Source of the DNA: Sphingobium yanoikuyae
GTDB lineage: Bacteria > Pseudomonadota > Alphaproteobacteria > Sphingomonadales > Sphingomonadaceae
Length of the DNA: 64,000 nucleotides
Reading direction: 5' to 3'
NCBI RefSeq assembly: GCF_034424525.1
Contig: NZ_CP139979.1
Span: 1,488,001-1,552,000, forward strand
Position 1 is the first letter of the stretch, and the number at the start of each line of letters is the position of its first letter. The notes beneath the pieces are model-generated. The model was not told the DNA's origin, made no database searches, and worked only from the letters and a program-made list of their open reading frames with translations. The position numbers were made by a program, and so were the translations under genes. Shown piece after piece: positions 43,932 through 53,339 of the stretch.

Positions 43932-44753
43932 ATGAGCGCGCCGAGCGAAGACCCCGAACTGTTGTTCGAGCTGCGCGAGGATGGTGTCGCCGTCATCACC
44001 CTCAACCGGCCGCGCGCGAAGAACACCGTCTCCTTCACCATGTGGGAGCAGTTTTCCGCTGCGCTCGACCGGCTGGAAAATGCGACGCCGGCACGGATGC
44101 TGATATTGTGCGGGGCGGAGGGCTATTTCAGCAATGGCGGCGACGTGAAGCTGCCGCCAGCGCGGGGCGAGGGCGCGTTGCGGCTCGCCGCTCGGCTGGA
44201 GATGGGGCAGCGGATCATCCGCCGGCTGCGCGCGCTGCCGATCCCGACCGTAGCGGCGGTGGAGGGCGGCGCCTATGGCGTGTCCTGGAGCCTGGCGATG
44301 GCCTGCGACATGATTTTCGCTGCTGACAATGCGCGGTTCGGTGCGCCGTTCCTGGATTTCGGGCTGGTGCCCGATGGCGGCGCGGCCTGGTTCCTGACCA
44401 AGCAACTGGGGCGGGCACGCGCGGCCGAGATCATCTTTTCGGGGCGGACATTGGAGGCGGCCGAGGCGCTGAGCCTGGGGCTGGTCAGCCGGCTGGTCCC
44501 GCCGGGCGAGGCGGTCGCGCAGGCGCTGGCGCTGGGCGCGACGATCGGTGGCGGCAATGCCCATGCGGTCGAACTGACCAAGCGGCTGCTGGATCAGGCG
44601 GAAAGCGGCGACCTGTCGGCCAATCATGCGCTGGAACTGGTCTATTGCCATACCTGCCAGGCGGGGGAGGAAGTGCCCCGCGCCCGCGAGGCGTTCAAGG
44701 CACGAGCAGCGGCGAAGGCTGCCGCGAAGGGCGCAACTGGGGCGAAGGAATAA
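43932..44753 (+). CDS. Enoyl-CoA hydratase/isomerase (crotonase) family protein
   Basis: ATG 43932 after GGGAGAGTGAG gives 273 residues. Crotonase loops CGAEGYFSNGGDVKL and GGAYGVSWSLAMACDMIFAAD are clear. The first catalytic Glu position reads PFLDFG, with Phe in place of Glu; the second is kept in RAAEIIFSG. It is a paralogue of the crotonase at 38395, with the same substitution. It is first in a plus-strand operon that continues through a flavin reductase and, after a 140-base gap, the CoA-transferase. Confidence 0.88.
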   Translation: MSAPSEDPELLFELREDGVAVITLNRPRAKNTVSFTMWEQFSAALDRLENATPARMLILCGAEGYFSNGGDVKLPPARGEGALRLAARLEMGQRIIRRLRALPIPTVAAVEGGAYGVSWSLAMACDMIFAADNARFGAPFLDFGLVPDGGAAWFLTKQLGRARAAEIIFSGRTLEAAEALSLGLVSRLVPPGEAVAQALALGATIGGGNAHAVELTKRLLDQAESGDLSANHALELVYCHTCQAGEEVPRAREAFKARAAAKAAAKGATGAKE

Positions 44754-44756
44754 GTC

Positions 44757-45398
44757 ATGCAGTTCGACATGCGCAGCCTGCCGATGGCGACCCGCTACAA
44801 GATCGTCAATTCGACTATCACCCCGCGTCCGATCGCCTGGGTCACCACCCGGTCCGAGGCTGGCGTGGTCAATGCCGCACCCTACAGCTTCTTCAACTGC
44901 GTCGGCACCGAGCCGCCGCTGGTGGCGCTGGGCCTGCTGAAGGAGCCGATGTCGCGCGGCCTGAAGAACACGGCGACCAATATCGTCGCCACCGGCGAGT
45001 TTGTCGTGAACCTGGTGTGCGAGGATGATGCCGAGAAGATGAACCATTGCAGCGTCGATGCGCCGGCCGATGTTAGCGAGATCGACTATGCCGGGATCGA
45101 GACCGCGCCGTCGGTGCTGGTCGCGCCGCCACTGATCGCCAGCAGTCCGGTCAGCTTCGAATGCCGCAAGGTCGCGGCGATGGACATCGGCACGATGCAG
45201 ACGGTGATCATCGGCGAGATCGTCATGGCGCATGTCCGCGACGAATTCATCACCGATCGTGAGCGTGTCTATTTCGACACGCCGGCGATGAAACTGATCG
45301 GCCGCACCCATGGCAGCGGCTGGTATGTGCGCAACGGCGACAGTTTCCAGATGGACCGGCCGCGTTATGATCCGGCGCGGCTGACGGGCAAGGAATGA
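44757..45398 (+). CDS. Flavin reductase-like FMN-binding split-barrel protein
   Basis: The 213-residue product begins with the family hallmark YKIVNSTITPRPIAWVTTRSEAGVVNAAPYSFFN and contains KNTATNIVATGEFVVNL. Such proteins reduce FMN with NAD(P)H for two-component monooxygenases or act on flavins directly. The start lies three bases after the crotonase stop. An LLM-class flavin-dependent oxygenase is encoded three genes downstream, a probable partner. Confidence 0.88.
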   Translation: MQFDMRSLPMATRYKIVNSTITPRPIAWVTTRSEAGVVNAAPYSFFNCVGTEPPLVALGLLKEPMSRGLKNTATNIVATGEFVVNLVCEDDAEKMNHCSVDAPADVSEIDYAGIETAPSVLVAPPLIASSPVSFECRKVAAMDIGTMQTVIIGEIVMAHVRDEFITDRERVYFDTPAMKLIGRTHGSGWYVRNGDSFQMDRPRYDPARLTGKE

Positions 45399-45538
45399 AT
45401 TTGAACCTATAGTGCAATATTACTTGCGCTGCCGGGAAAAAGCGTGTCTGTTTCAAGGGAAAGGCCGGAGGCGCGATTCCGCGCACTACCGGCCAGATCC
45501 CAGAAGAGGCGGCGCAGACCGCCAAACAGGAGTGCGTG

Positions 45539-47938
45539 ATGCCCGGCCCTCTGGACCATCTTGTCGTTATCGAGCTGTCGACCGAAATGCCGGTCGCGAT
45601 TGCGGGCATGCTGCTCGCCGACCATGGCGCCGACGTGCTGAAGGTCGAGCCCAGGGGCGGCGCCTATTTCGCCCATGAACTGACCCGCAAGAGCTGGGAC
45701 CGGTCCAAGCGCAGCGTTGAGCTGGACGTTGCCGATGCGGACGACCGGGCGGCGCTGCGCGGGCTGCTGAGCGGAGCGGACATCTTCATCCATGCGCTGG
45801 AGGAGGGAGAAGCGAAGGCGCTCGGCCTGGACGGTGAAAGCCTGGCGCGCGACTATCCGGAGCTGATCGTGTCGGCGCTGACCGCCTATGGCGCGGACAC
45901 GCCCTTTGCCGATCGACCGCGCGGCGAGGGGCTGGCGGCGGCGCTGCTCGGCACGATGATCGACAAGTCCAGTCCATTCCGCGAAGGGCCGGTCTATCTC
46001 GGCCATCCCGCGCTTCATTATGGTCAGGCGTTTCTGGGGGTGATCGGCGCGCTGACGGCGATCCGGGCGCGGCGGTCGAGCGGCAAGGGACAGAAGGTCG
46101 AATCCTCGCTGCTCGACGCGATGCTGGCCCAGTCGCCGATGAACAACTGGTGGCAGGAAGAGGGGATTTCCTACATCAAGGCGGGGGATTCCGGGGCGGT
46201 CGACCGGTTCGGCCGGACCCGGCTGGTGACAGGCATGTTCGAATGCGGCGACGGCCTGTTCCTGCAGATCCATACCGGCGGCCAGGGCGGCTTCAAGGCG
46301 GCGATGGATCAGCTGGGCTTTGGCGACCGGGTGTCGGCGGTCAAGGGCGCGGCCGAAATGTCGGTGCCATTGAGCGACGACGAATATCATATCGCCCGCG
46401 TCGAGATTTTCGATGCGTTCAAGGCGCGCCCGCGCGCCGAATGGATCGCGCTGTTCCAGGCGGCTGATGTGGCGGCGCTGCCGGTGCTGGAACCGGCCGA
46501 AGTGCTGCTGGACGAGCAGGTCGAATTTGTCGGCCAGCGGATTGCGCTGCCGGACGCGGAGTTCGGCACCATCTATCAGGCGGCTCCCGCCGTGCGGTTC
46601 GATCGCACGCCCTGCGCCGCGCCGCGCCCGGCGCCGGCTATCGGTGCCGACAATGGCGTGCTGGCCGATCTGATCGCGCGCAAGCGGGGCGAACTGGCGG
46701 CAGAGGGCAAACCGCTCGATCGGCCGCTCGAAGGCATCAAGGTGGTGGACTTCTCCTCCTTCTTCGCGGTGGGTTTTGGCGGGCGGCTGCTGTCGGACCT
46801 GGGCGCCGACGTCATCAAGGTGGAGACGCCCGACGGCGACCAGATGCGGCCGCTGCCGGACTGTTTCGACGCGGCACAGCGCGGCAAGCGCGATATCGTG
46901 CTGAACCTCAAGCAGCCCGAGGCGCTGGAGGCGGCGCTGAAGCTGGTGCGTGAGGCCGATGTCGTCACCCATAATCTGCGCCCCGGCAAGGCCGACAAGC
47001 TGGGCATCGGCTATGAGGCGCTGTCGAAGATCAATCCGCGCCTGCTCTATGTCTATCTGCCCGGCTATGGCTCCAGGGGCCCCAAGTCGCTGCTCAAGAG
47101 CTTTGCGCCTTTGGTGTCGGGCTGGACCGGCCTGCTCTATGAAGGGGGCGGCGCGGGCAATCCGCCGACCCGGTCGGTGTTCGGAAATGAGGATTATAAT
47201 AACGGCTTTCTGGGCGCAGCGGGCATATTGATGGGGCTGGAGCGGCGCGCGATCAGCGGCGTCGGTGACTATATGGAGATACCCCAGCTTCATTCGAGCC
47301 TGTGGACCACGTCCGAGCATTTCCTGGATGCCGACAAGAAGGTCGTCTACGGCTTCCGCCTCGACAAGGATCAGGCCGGCTATAATGCGCTCGACCGGCT
47401 CTATCGCACCAGCGACGGCTGGCTCTGCATTGCGTGTCGGCAGGACGATCGCTTCGCGGCGCTGGCGCGGGCGGTGGGGCAGGCTGGGCTGATCGACGAT
47501 CCGCGCTTTGCCTCGCCAAAGGAACGGTCGCTGCATGACGCGGCGCTGCTGGCGGCGCTGGAGCCCTGGTTTGCCGACAAGACGAGCGCGGAGGCCTTCG
47601 CCCTGCTCGATGCGGCGGGTGTACCGTGCGAGATACCGGCGGCCAAGAGCTGGGTACGCGAGGCGCTGTGGCAGGACTGGGCGGTGGCCAGCAACCGGGT
47701 GATCGAGAATTTCGATTCCATGTATGGCCATGTCCGCCAGTTCGGCAGCTTCATCCATCTGAGCGATACGCCGGGACATGCGCGCAAGTCCGCGCCGCGG
47801 CTGGGCGAGCATACGCGGCAGATATTGGCCGAGATCGGCTATGCGCCGAACGCGATCGACGCGCTGATCGACAGCGGCAAGGCGATGCAGGCGGCGGACG
47901 TGACCGGCCGTATCCAGTCACGCGTCTCGGCGGCCTGA
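45539..47938 (+). CDS. Tandem-domain CaiB/BaiF family CoA-transferase
   Basis: ATG 45539 follows ACAGGAG; the 799-residue product holds two class III CoA-transferase domains. Domain 1 (residues 1 to about 380) starts LDHLVVIELSTEMPVAIAGMLLADHGADVLKVEP. Domain 2 starts near 395 with LEGIKVVDFSSFFAVGFGGRLLSDLGADVIKVETPDGD and has RGKRDIVLNLKQPEAL. Most family members are about 400 residues and form interlocked dimers, so this fusion may make the pair in one chain. It moves CoA between acids. In domain 2 ASDLG-type loops are conserved; domain 1 is more divergent. A half operator lies near 45413. Confidence 0.9.
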   Translation: MPGPLDHLVVIELSTEMPVAIAGMLLADHGADVLKVEPRGGAYFAHELTRKSWDRSKRSVELDVADADDRAALRGLLSGADIFIHALEEGEAKALGLDGESLARDYPELIVSALTAYGADTPFADRPRGEGLAAALLGTMIDKSSPFREGPVYLGHPALHYGQAFLGVIGALTAIRARRSSGKGQKVESSLLDAMLAQSPMNNWWQEEGISYIKAGDSGAVDRFGRTRLVTGMFECGDGLFLQIHTGGQGGFKAAMDQLGFGDRVSAVKGAAEMSVPLSDDEYHIARVEIFDAFKARPRAEWIALFQAADVAALPVLEPAEVLLDEQVEFVGQRIALPDAEFGTIYQAAPAVRFDRTPCAAPRPAPAIGADNGVLADLIARKRGELAAEGKPLDRPLEGIKVVDFSSFFAVGFGGRLLSDLGADVIKVETPDGDQMRPLPDCFDAAQRGKRDIVLNLKQPEALEAALKLVREADVVTHNLRPGKADKLGIGYEALSKINPRLLYVYLPGYGSRGPKSLLKSFAPLVSGWTGLLYEGGGAGNPPTRSVFGNEDYNNGFLGAAGILMGLERRAISGVGDYMEIPQLHSSLWTTSEHFLDADKKVVYGFRLDKDQAGYNALDRLYRTSDGWLCIACRQDDRFAALARAVGQAGLIDDPRFASPKERSLHDAALLAALEPWFADKTSAEAFALLDAAGVPCEIPAAKSWVREALWQDWAVASNRVIENFDSMYGHVRQFGSFIHLSDTPGHARKSAPRLGEHTRQILAEIGYAPNAIDALIDSGKAMQAADVTGRIQSRVSAA

Positions 47939-47972
47939 ACCAATACATAAATAGGGAAGAGGAACCCAAAGG

Positions 47973-48980
47973 GTGCAGTTGAACCTTCGTTACGACATGA
48001 ACCGGCCGGATTTCGGCGCGCCGCATCCCGTGCTGTACCGCACTGCGATCGAGCAGGCGCAATGGGCCGACAGACTGGGCTTCACGCAGGTGTTCCTGGC
48101 CGAGCATCATGGCGCGGAGGGCGGCTATTGCCCGTCCTCCATGGTGCAGGCGGCGTCTATTCTGGGCGCGACGGACAACATCGTCGCGCATCTTTCGGCG
48201 CTGGTCGTCACCATGCATGATCCGCTGCGGCTGGCCGAGGATCTGGCGGTGCTGGACAATATCGCGCCCGGCCGGGTGTGGCTGACCGCCGGCATGGGCT
48301 ATCGCCCGCATGAGTTCGAGATGTTCGGCAAAGACATCAGCAAGCGGCTGGCGATCATGAACGAGGCGATGGCCACACTGAAGCAGGCCTGGACCGGCGA
48401 GCCGTTCGAGTTTCGTGAGCGCAGCGTGCGGGTGACGCCGGCGCCGGCGACGTCGGGTGGTCCCAAAATCTACATGGGCGGGTCGACCGACAAGTCGGCG
48501 ATCCGCGCGGCCAAGGGCGGCTATCAATATTTCCCCGGCCATCCCGACCTGTTCACCCTCTACAAGGAAGAGCGGGAGAAGGCCGGCTTCCCGCCGCCCG
48601 AGGAACTGCGCAAGCCGGCAGCGAGCTTCCTTTATGTTTCCGACGATCCGGATCGCGACTGGCCGCTGGTGGCGCCGCATGTCGCCTATGCGACCAACGC
48701 CTATGCCGAATGGGCCAAGGAGCGCGGCACCGGCCAGACACGCTACCAGCCCGCCGAGACGATCGAGGGGCTGAAGGCAATGCCGAACATCAAGGTGCTG
48801 ACGCCCGACGAATGTTTTGAATATCTGAAAGGTCTGGGCCGGGGCACCGCCGTCACCTTCCACGCGCTGCTGGGCGGGCTGGACCCCGAAGTGTCGTGGC
48901 GCAGCCTGCGCCTGTTCGAGAAGGAGGTGCTGCCGCGCCTGCGCGCCGAGCCGGGCCTGCTGGAAAATCCGGGAGAATGA
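47973..48980 (+). CDS. LLM-class flavin-dependent oxygenase (luciferase-like)
   Basis: The 335-residue product starts at GTG and shows the bacterial luciferase TIM barrel: YRTAIEQAQWADRLGFTQVFLAEHHG, GRVWLTAGMGYRPHEFEMFG and GGPKIYMGGSTDKSAIRAAKGGYQYFPGHP. Family members use reduced FMN, supplied by a reductase, to oxygenate ketones, alkanes or thiols, sometimes by Baeyer-Villiger insertion. The flavin reductase-like gene at 44757 could feed it. An ester made this way could be the substrate of the exported esterase, but direction and compartment make that uncertain. Confidence 0.88.
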   Translation: MQLNLRYDMNRPDFGAPHPVLYRTAIEQAQWADRLGFTQVFLAEHHGAEGGYCPSSMVQAASILGATDNIVAHLSALVVTMHDPLRLAEDLAVLDNIAPGRVWLTAGMGYRPHEFEMFGKDISKRLAIMNEAMATLKQAWTGEPFEFRERSVRVTPAPATSGGPKIYMGGSTDKSAIRAAKGGYQYFPGHPDLFTLYKEEREKAGFPPPEELRKPAASFLYVSDDPDRDWPLVAPHVAYATNAYAEWAKERGTGQTRYQPAETIEGLKAMPNIKVLTPDECFEYLKGLGRGTAVTFHALLGGLDPEVSWRSLRLFEKEVLPRLRAEPGLLENPGE

Positions 48981-48982
48981 GC

Positions 48983-49624
48983 ATGGAAGAACGCAATCGT
49001 CGCGGCACGCTGGCCGCCATGCTGGCGCTGCCGATCGGCATGGCGGCCGCCGCCGAAGCATCGGCCGCCGCGCCAAAGGGAAAGGCGAGCGGCATGGACA
49101 TGGCCCAGCGGCTGGACATCATCGAGTCCAAGCAGGCGATCACCGAACTCCTCTATGCCTATGCGCGGGCCAATGACCGTGCGGACGAGGCGCTGCTGCG
49201 ATCGCTGTTCTGGCCGGAATCGACGCACAAGCATGGCAAGTTCGAGGGCAAGTCGTCCGATTTCGTCGGCTTCGCCTTCAAGATCGTGTCGACGCTGAAA
49301 TATGCCTGCCACCACATCACCAATGTCTCGGTCGATGTGAAGGGGGACAAGGCCTTTTCCGAATGCTATTATTTTGCGCAGCATCGGCGCGATCGCAAGG
49401 AAGGCGGGGGTGAGGAGGATGTCTTCTTCCAGGGCCGCTATCTCGACGATCTGGAACGGCGGAACGGGGTGTGGAAGATCATTCGTCGCCGGGGCCTGTC
49501 CGACTATACCTCGCCGCCCGAACCGGCGCAGACGCCCTATGCCGACTGGCCGGCAGGGCAGCATAGCGAGAAATATCCGAGCGACGATTATTACAAGATG
49601 CGCCAGCAGTTTCTGGGTAGCTGA
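48983..49624 (+). CDS. NTF2-like (SnoaL) protein with possible Tat signal
   Basis: ATG 48983 is eight bases after GGGA; ATG 48977 overlaps the previous stop. The 213-residue product begins MEERNRRGTLAAMLALPIGMAAAAEASA, a twin-arginine-like export signal. An NTF2-like domain follows: IIESKQAITELLYAYARANDRADEALLRSLFWPESTHKHGKF and YLDDLERRNGVWKIIRRRGLSDY. It is similar in design to the NTF2-like gene at 24561. Possible roles are a dehydratase or isomerase; if exported, it acts in the periplasm. Confidence 0.82.
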   Translation: MEERNRRGTLAAMLALPIGMAAAAEASAAAPKGKASGMDMAQRLDIIESKQAITELLYAYARANDRADEALLRSLFWPESTHKHGKFEGKSSDFVGFAFKIVSTLKYACHHITNVSVDVKGDKAFSECYYFAQHRRDRKEGGGEEDVFFQGRYLDDLERRNGVWKIIRRRGLSDYTSPPEPAQTPYADWPAGQHSEKYPSDDYYKMRQQFLGS

Positions 49625-49627
49625 TCC

Positions 49628-50605
49628 GTGCGGGCGCTGATGTGCGAGGCGCATGGCGCGCCCGAGCAACTGGCGTTCCGCGACGTGCCCGTGCCCCGGC
49701 CGGGGCCGGGCGAGATCAGGCTGGCGGTGTGGGCGGCGAGCGTCAATTTCCCCGACGCGCTGATGATCCAGAATCTCTACCAGACCAAGCCGCCCTTGCC
49801 CTTTATCCCCGGTGGCGAGGCGGCCGGGGTGGTCGATGCGATCGGCGAGGGCGTCAGCGGCTTTCGCATCGGCGACCGGGTGGCGGCGATCCCGTTCCAG
49901 GGGGCCTTTGCCGAGCAGGCGGTGGCGCCGGCTTTCCGTACCAGCATCATTCCCGACGCGATGGGCTTCGATGTCGCGGCCGGTTTCACCATGGTCTATG
50001 CGACGGCGCTGCACGGGCTGCGCCAGCGCGGGCGGTTGCAGGCCGGCGAGACGCTGTTGGTGCTGGGCGCAGCGGGCGGCGTCGGGCTGGCGGCGGTGGA
50101 GATCGGCAAGCGCATGGGGGCGCGGGTGATCGCGGCGGCGTCCAGCGCGGAGAAGCTGGATCTGGCGCGGGCGCATGGCGCGGACGAGACGGTCAATTAT
50201 GCTGAGGTCGACATCAAGCAAGCGGTGAAGGCGCTGGCCGGGGAGCGCGGCGTCGATGTGATCTTCGATCCGGTCGGCGGCGACCTGGCCGAGCCGGCCT
50301 TCCGCACCATGGGCTGGGACGGGCGCTATCTGGTGGTCGGCTTTGCCGCCGGGACCATACCCGCGATCCCGTTGAACCTGCCGCTGGTGAAGACGGCATC
50401 GATCGTCGGCGTGACATGGGGGATGCACAGCCGGCGCGAGCCGGACATCCATGCCGCCAATATGACGCAGCTTTATGACTGGTATGAACAGGGCGGGCTG
50501 CGGCCGGCGATCGGCGCGCGCTTCGGCTTTGACGAGAGCCGGGCGGCGATCCGCTGGATCATGGATCGCAAGGCGCAGGGCAAGGTGGTGATCGAAATGG
50601 CCTGA
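49628..50605 (+). CDS. Zinc-free MDR oxidoreductase (NADPH:quinone reductase-like)
   Basis: The 325-residue product starts at GTG. It has the MDR layout without zinc cysteines: VWAASVNFPDALMIQNLYQTKPPLPFIPGGEAAGVV, then the nucleotide fold ETLLVLGAAGGVGLAAVEIGKRMGARVIAAASS and GGDLAEPAFRTMGWDGRYLVVGFAAG. Relatives reduce enones or quinones, some acting on CoA thioesters. It is last in the plus-strand operon, followed by a long inverted repeat. Confidence 0.9.
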   Translation: MRALMCEAHGAPEQLAFRDVPVPRPGPGEIRLAVWAASVNFPDALMIQNLYQTKPPLPFIPGGEAAGVVDAIGEGVSGFRIGDRVAAIPFQGAFAEQAVAPAFRTSIIPDAMGFDVAAGFTMVYATALHGLRQRGRLQAGETLLVLGAAGGVGLAAVEIGKRMGARVIAAASSAEKLDLARAHGADETVNYAEVDIKQAVKALAGERGVDVIFDPVGGDLAEPAFRTMGWDGRYLVVGFAAGTIPAIPLNLPLVKTASIVGVTWGMHSRREPDIHAANMTQLYDWYEQGGLRPAIGARFGFDESRAAIRWIMDRKAQGKVVIEMA

Positions 50606-50640
50606 TCGCGAGAGCGGGAGGAAATGAGATCAACCCATGC

Positions 50641-50709
50641 CGTCATTGCGAGCGTAGCGAAGCAATCCACCGGCGGGAGATGGATTGCTTCGCTACGCTC
50701 GCAATGACG
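50641..50709. repeat. 29-bp perfect inverted repeat between convergent operons
   Basis: Arms at 50641-50669 and 50681-50709 are perfectly complementary (they begin CGTCATTGCGAGCGTAGCGA) around an 11-base loop. The sequence is a type of dispersed repeat seen in many proteobacteria. Here it fills the gap between two convergent operons and could stop transcription from both sides. Confidence 0.85.
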
Positions 50710-50717
50710 AATCTCTC

Positions 50718-51770
50718 TTATCCGGTCGGCCAGTTGGCGAGCGGGGCGCCGGCGATGGTGGTGCGGGCCTGGACGATCATGCCCTTGCCGCGCGAGACGA
50801 CATAGAGGGTGCGGCGATCCGGCCCGCCCCAGCAGAGATTGGTCGGCATCGCGATCTTTTCGCCGGCGGGATCGTGGAGGATGTCGATCTGGCGGCCCTG
50901 CGGCGTCAGCGCGACCAGCCGATTGGAAAAGGGCAGGGTGATCCAGAGATTGTCGGCCATGTCGAAGGCGATGCCGTCGCAATAGCCGAGCGCGGCTTTT
51001 TCCAGCGGCGGCAGAGCCAGGATCGCTTTCACTGTCTGGTCGGGGACGACGGTGCCAAGTTGCGGGCCGAAATCCTGCGGGTCGGCCAGGGTGCCGTCGG
51101 CGTTGCGGCGCCAGCGGCGGATGCGCCCTTCGGCGGTCAGCGAGGCATAGACATGGCGTTCGTCCCGGTCGAGGCAGAGGCCGTTGACCCCGCGCAGGTC
51201 GCGTGCGACGATCGCGGCGCTGCCGTCCGGCCGGACCATGTAGATGAAGCCCGCCGGCGTGGTGGTGCCGATATTGGCGACCGGCCCCCAACTGCTGTGG
51301 GTGCAATAGATGCTGCCATCCCGTGCGGTGGCGGGGCCGTTGGAGGCGACGAGTTGGCGCCCCTCCAGTTCCGAGACGAGCGTTTCGACCCTGCCGGTTT
51401 CGAGGGTGATGCGCTGGAGCGGGCCGGGCTGCTGCTTGAGCAGGCCCATATTGGCGACGATGACGCGGCCCTGTGCATCGACGGCGACGCCATTGGCGGC
51501 GAGCGGGGCGCCGACCTGCCGCAGCGGCTGTCCCGGTGCCAGCACGCCGATCGCGCCACCGCTGTTGGACAGGAACAGGCGGCCGTCGGGGGCGCTGGCG
51601 ACACCCTCGGCATGGTCGAGCCCGTCGATGACCAGGCTGAAATCGGCCGGGGTCAGCGGTGCCGGGACAGTGGACGCGCGCGACGGGGCGGCGCGGGTGC
51701 AGCCGGCGAGCGCGAGTGCCGCGCCGCCGAGCATGGCCGTGCGCCGGTCGACCGCCCTGTCAGCGGCCAT
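50718..51770 (-). CDS. SMP-30/gluconolactonase-like lipoprotein
   Basis: The 350-residue product begins with a twin-arginine-like lipoprotein signal (RRTAMLGGAALALAGCTRA). A six-blade propeller follows: FSLVIDGLDHAEGVASAPDGRLFLSNSG, GVAVDAQGRVIVANMG, DLRGVNGLCLDRDERHVYAS and YCDGIAFDMADNLWITLP, matching the SMP-30/LRE family of calcium-dependent lactonases. It may open a lactone in the periplasm. It is the last gene of the ten-gene minus-strand operon, three bases after the DUF35 gene. Confidence 0.86.
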   Translation of the reverse strand: MAADRAVDRRTAMLGGAALALAGCTRAAPSRASTVPAPLTPADFSLVIDGLDHAEGVASAPDGRLFLSNSGGAIGVLAPGQPLRQVGAPLAANGVAVDAQGRVIVANMGLLKQQPGPLQRITLETGRVETLVSELEGRQLVASNGPATARDGSIYCTHSSWGPVANIGTTTPAGFIYMVRPDGSAAIVARDLRGVNGLCLDRDERHVYASLTAEGRIRRWRRNADGTLADPQDFGPQLGTVVPDQTVKAILALPPLEKAALGYCDGIAFDMADNLWITLPFSNRLVALTPQGRQIDILHDPAGEKIAMPTNLCWGGPDRRTLYVVSRGKGMIVQARTTIAGAPLANWPTG

Positions 51771-51772
51771 CT

Positions 51773-52189
51773 TCAGCGAACCGGCGCAAAGCCGGCGATG
51801 CGATGATCGTCCGCCTCGACCGGGCGGAAGCGCAGGCGCATGTCGCAGGCCGGTTCCACGCCGTCGTCATCGACCAATATGCCCGCAATCCGCACGCCCG
51901 GCGCATCGTCGGGCTCGAACAGGATGACGGTGTAGGGGACTTCAGCCTTGTGGTCGCCGGGCAGCAGGCTGCGGATCACGGTGGTGAAGCTATAGGCCTT
52001 GCCCTCGGCCGAGACCGGGCGCCATTCCAGCACGGCATCGGGCTTTCCGGGGACGACCTCTGGCGGATACCAGACCCATTCGCCGGTTTCCGCGTCGGCG
52101 GTGATGCGCAGTTCGCCGGCATCGAGGCCGTCGTAGAAACCCTGGAACAGCGGGTCTTCCAGATGGACGGGATAGATGGGAATGCCCAT
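51773..52189 (-). CDS. DUF35 OB-fold protein lacking the zinc ribbon
   Basis: The 138-residue product has the C-terminal OB fold of DUF35 proteins (SFTTVIRSLLPGDHKAEVPYTVILFEPDDAPGVRIAGIL). The N-terminal rubredoxin-like ribbon normally carries four cysteines, but here the region reads ELRITADAETGEWVWYPPEV with none. DUF35 proteins pair with thiolase-fold partners; in steroid degradation the pair is a retro-aldolase. Here the thiolase-fold gene lies directly upstream with a two-base gap. Confidence 0.85.
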   Translation of the reverse strand: MGIPIYPVHLEDPLFQGFYDGLDAGELRITADAETGEWVWYPPEVVPGKPDAVLEWRPVSAEGKAYSFTTVIRSLLPGDHKAEVPYTVILFEPDDAPGVRIAGILVDDDGVEPACDMRLRFRPVEADDHRIAGFAPVR

Positions 52190-52191
52190 GG

Positions 52192-53339
52192 TCAGTCCCT
52201 CGCAAGGATGGTGGTGGAATGATTATTGCCGCCCAGGCCCGCGACGGCGCAGAGGCGGGCATCGGGCACCTGGCGGTCGCCCTCCTGCCCGCGCAGCTGG
52301 CGCACGGCCTCGATCAGCAGGTTGATGCCGGGGACATAGCCGCCCGACATATGGCCGCCGCTGGTGTTGACCGGCATCCGGCCGCCCGGTTTGGCATGGC
52401 CGGCGGCGTAGAAGCGCGCGCCTTCGCCGCGATCGCACAGGCCCAGCATCTCGGTCTGGACGATGGCCGAGATGGAGAAGCCGTCATAGACCTGGGCGAG
52501 GTCCAGATCCTTGGGGTCGACGCCGGCCATGGCATAGGCCTGCGCCGCGGAGTCCCAGCCGGGATAGTCGAAAGTGCAGGGCTTTTGCGTGAACAGCACG
52601 CCATGGGGGTAATTGTTGTAGCCGATGCCGACGCCCTGCACCGATATCACCGGATGAGGCAGGTCGCGGGCGGCCTCCACCGCGCTCACCACATAGGCGC
52701 CGCCGCCATCGGTGGTGAGGCAGCAGTCGGCGACGCGCAGCGGGGTCGAGATCATCGGCGTCTGGCGATAGGCGTCGAGGTCCATCGGATCGCGCTTCTG
52801 CGCGCCGGGGGTCAGCGCCGCCCAGGCGCGATATGTCATCGAGACCGAGGCCAGTTCCTCCTCGCTCATGCCGAATTCATGGGCGTAGCGATTGGCCATG
52901 GTGGCGAAATAGGTGGGCTGGCCGAAGAAGCCGGCGGGCATTTCCAGCCCCGCCTTTTGCGGCTCGCGCGCGTGGAAGCCATAGACGCCGCCCGGCTTGG
53001 TCGAGCGAATGGCATAGGGGACGAGGACATGGCGGGCGAGCCCGGCCTCGATCGCGAGCTGCGCCAGCCGCAGCGCGTCACCGGTGGTGGCGGTGCCGCC
53101 CGCCGTGTCGGCGACGGCGGTGAAGCGCCTGGTCGCGGCGCCGATCGCATGGGCTACCTCCTCCGACGGGTGGCCGACATATTTGTTGCTGACATGGCCG
53201 TCGATATCGGCGGGGATGAGGCCCGCATCGGCGATCGCGGCCAGGCTGGCGCGGGTCATCATCTGCATCACCGTTTCCTCGCCCTTGCGCAGGAAAGCGG
53301 TTTCGCCAATGCCGGTGATGGCGACTTTGTTGCCCTTCA

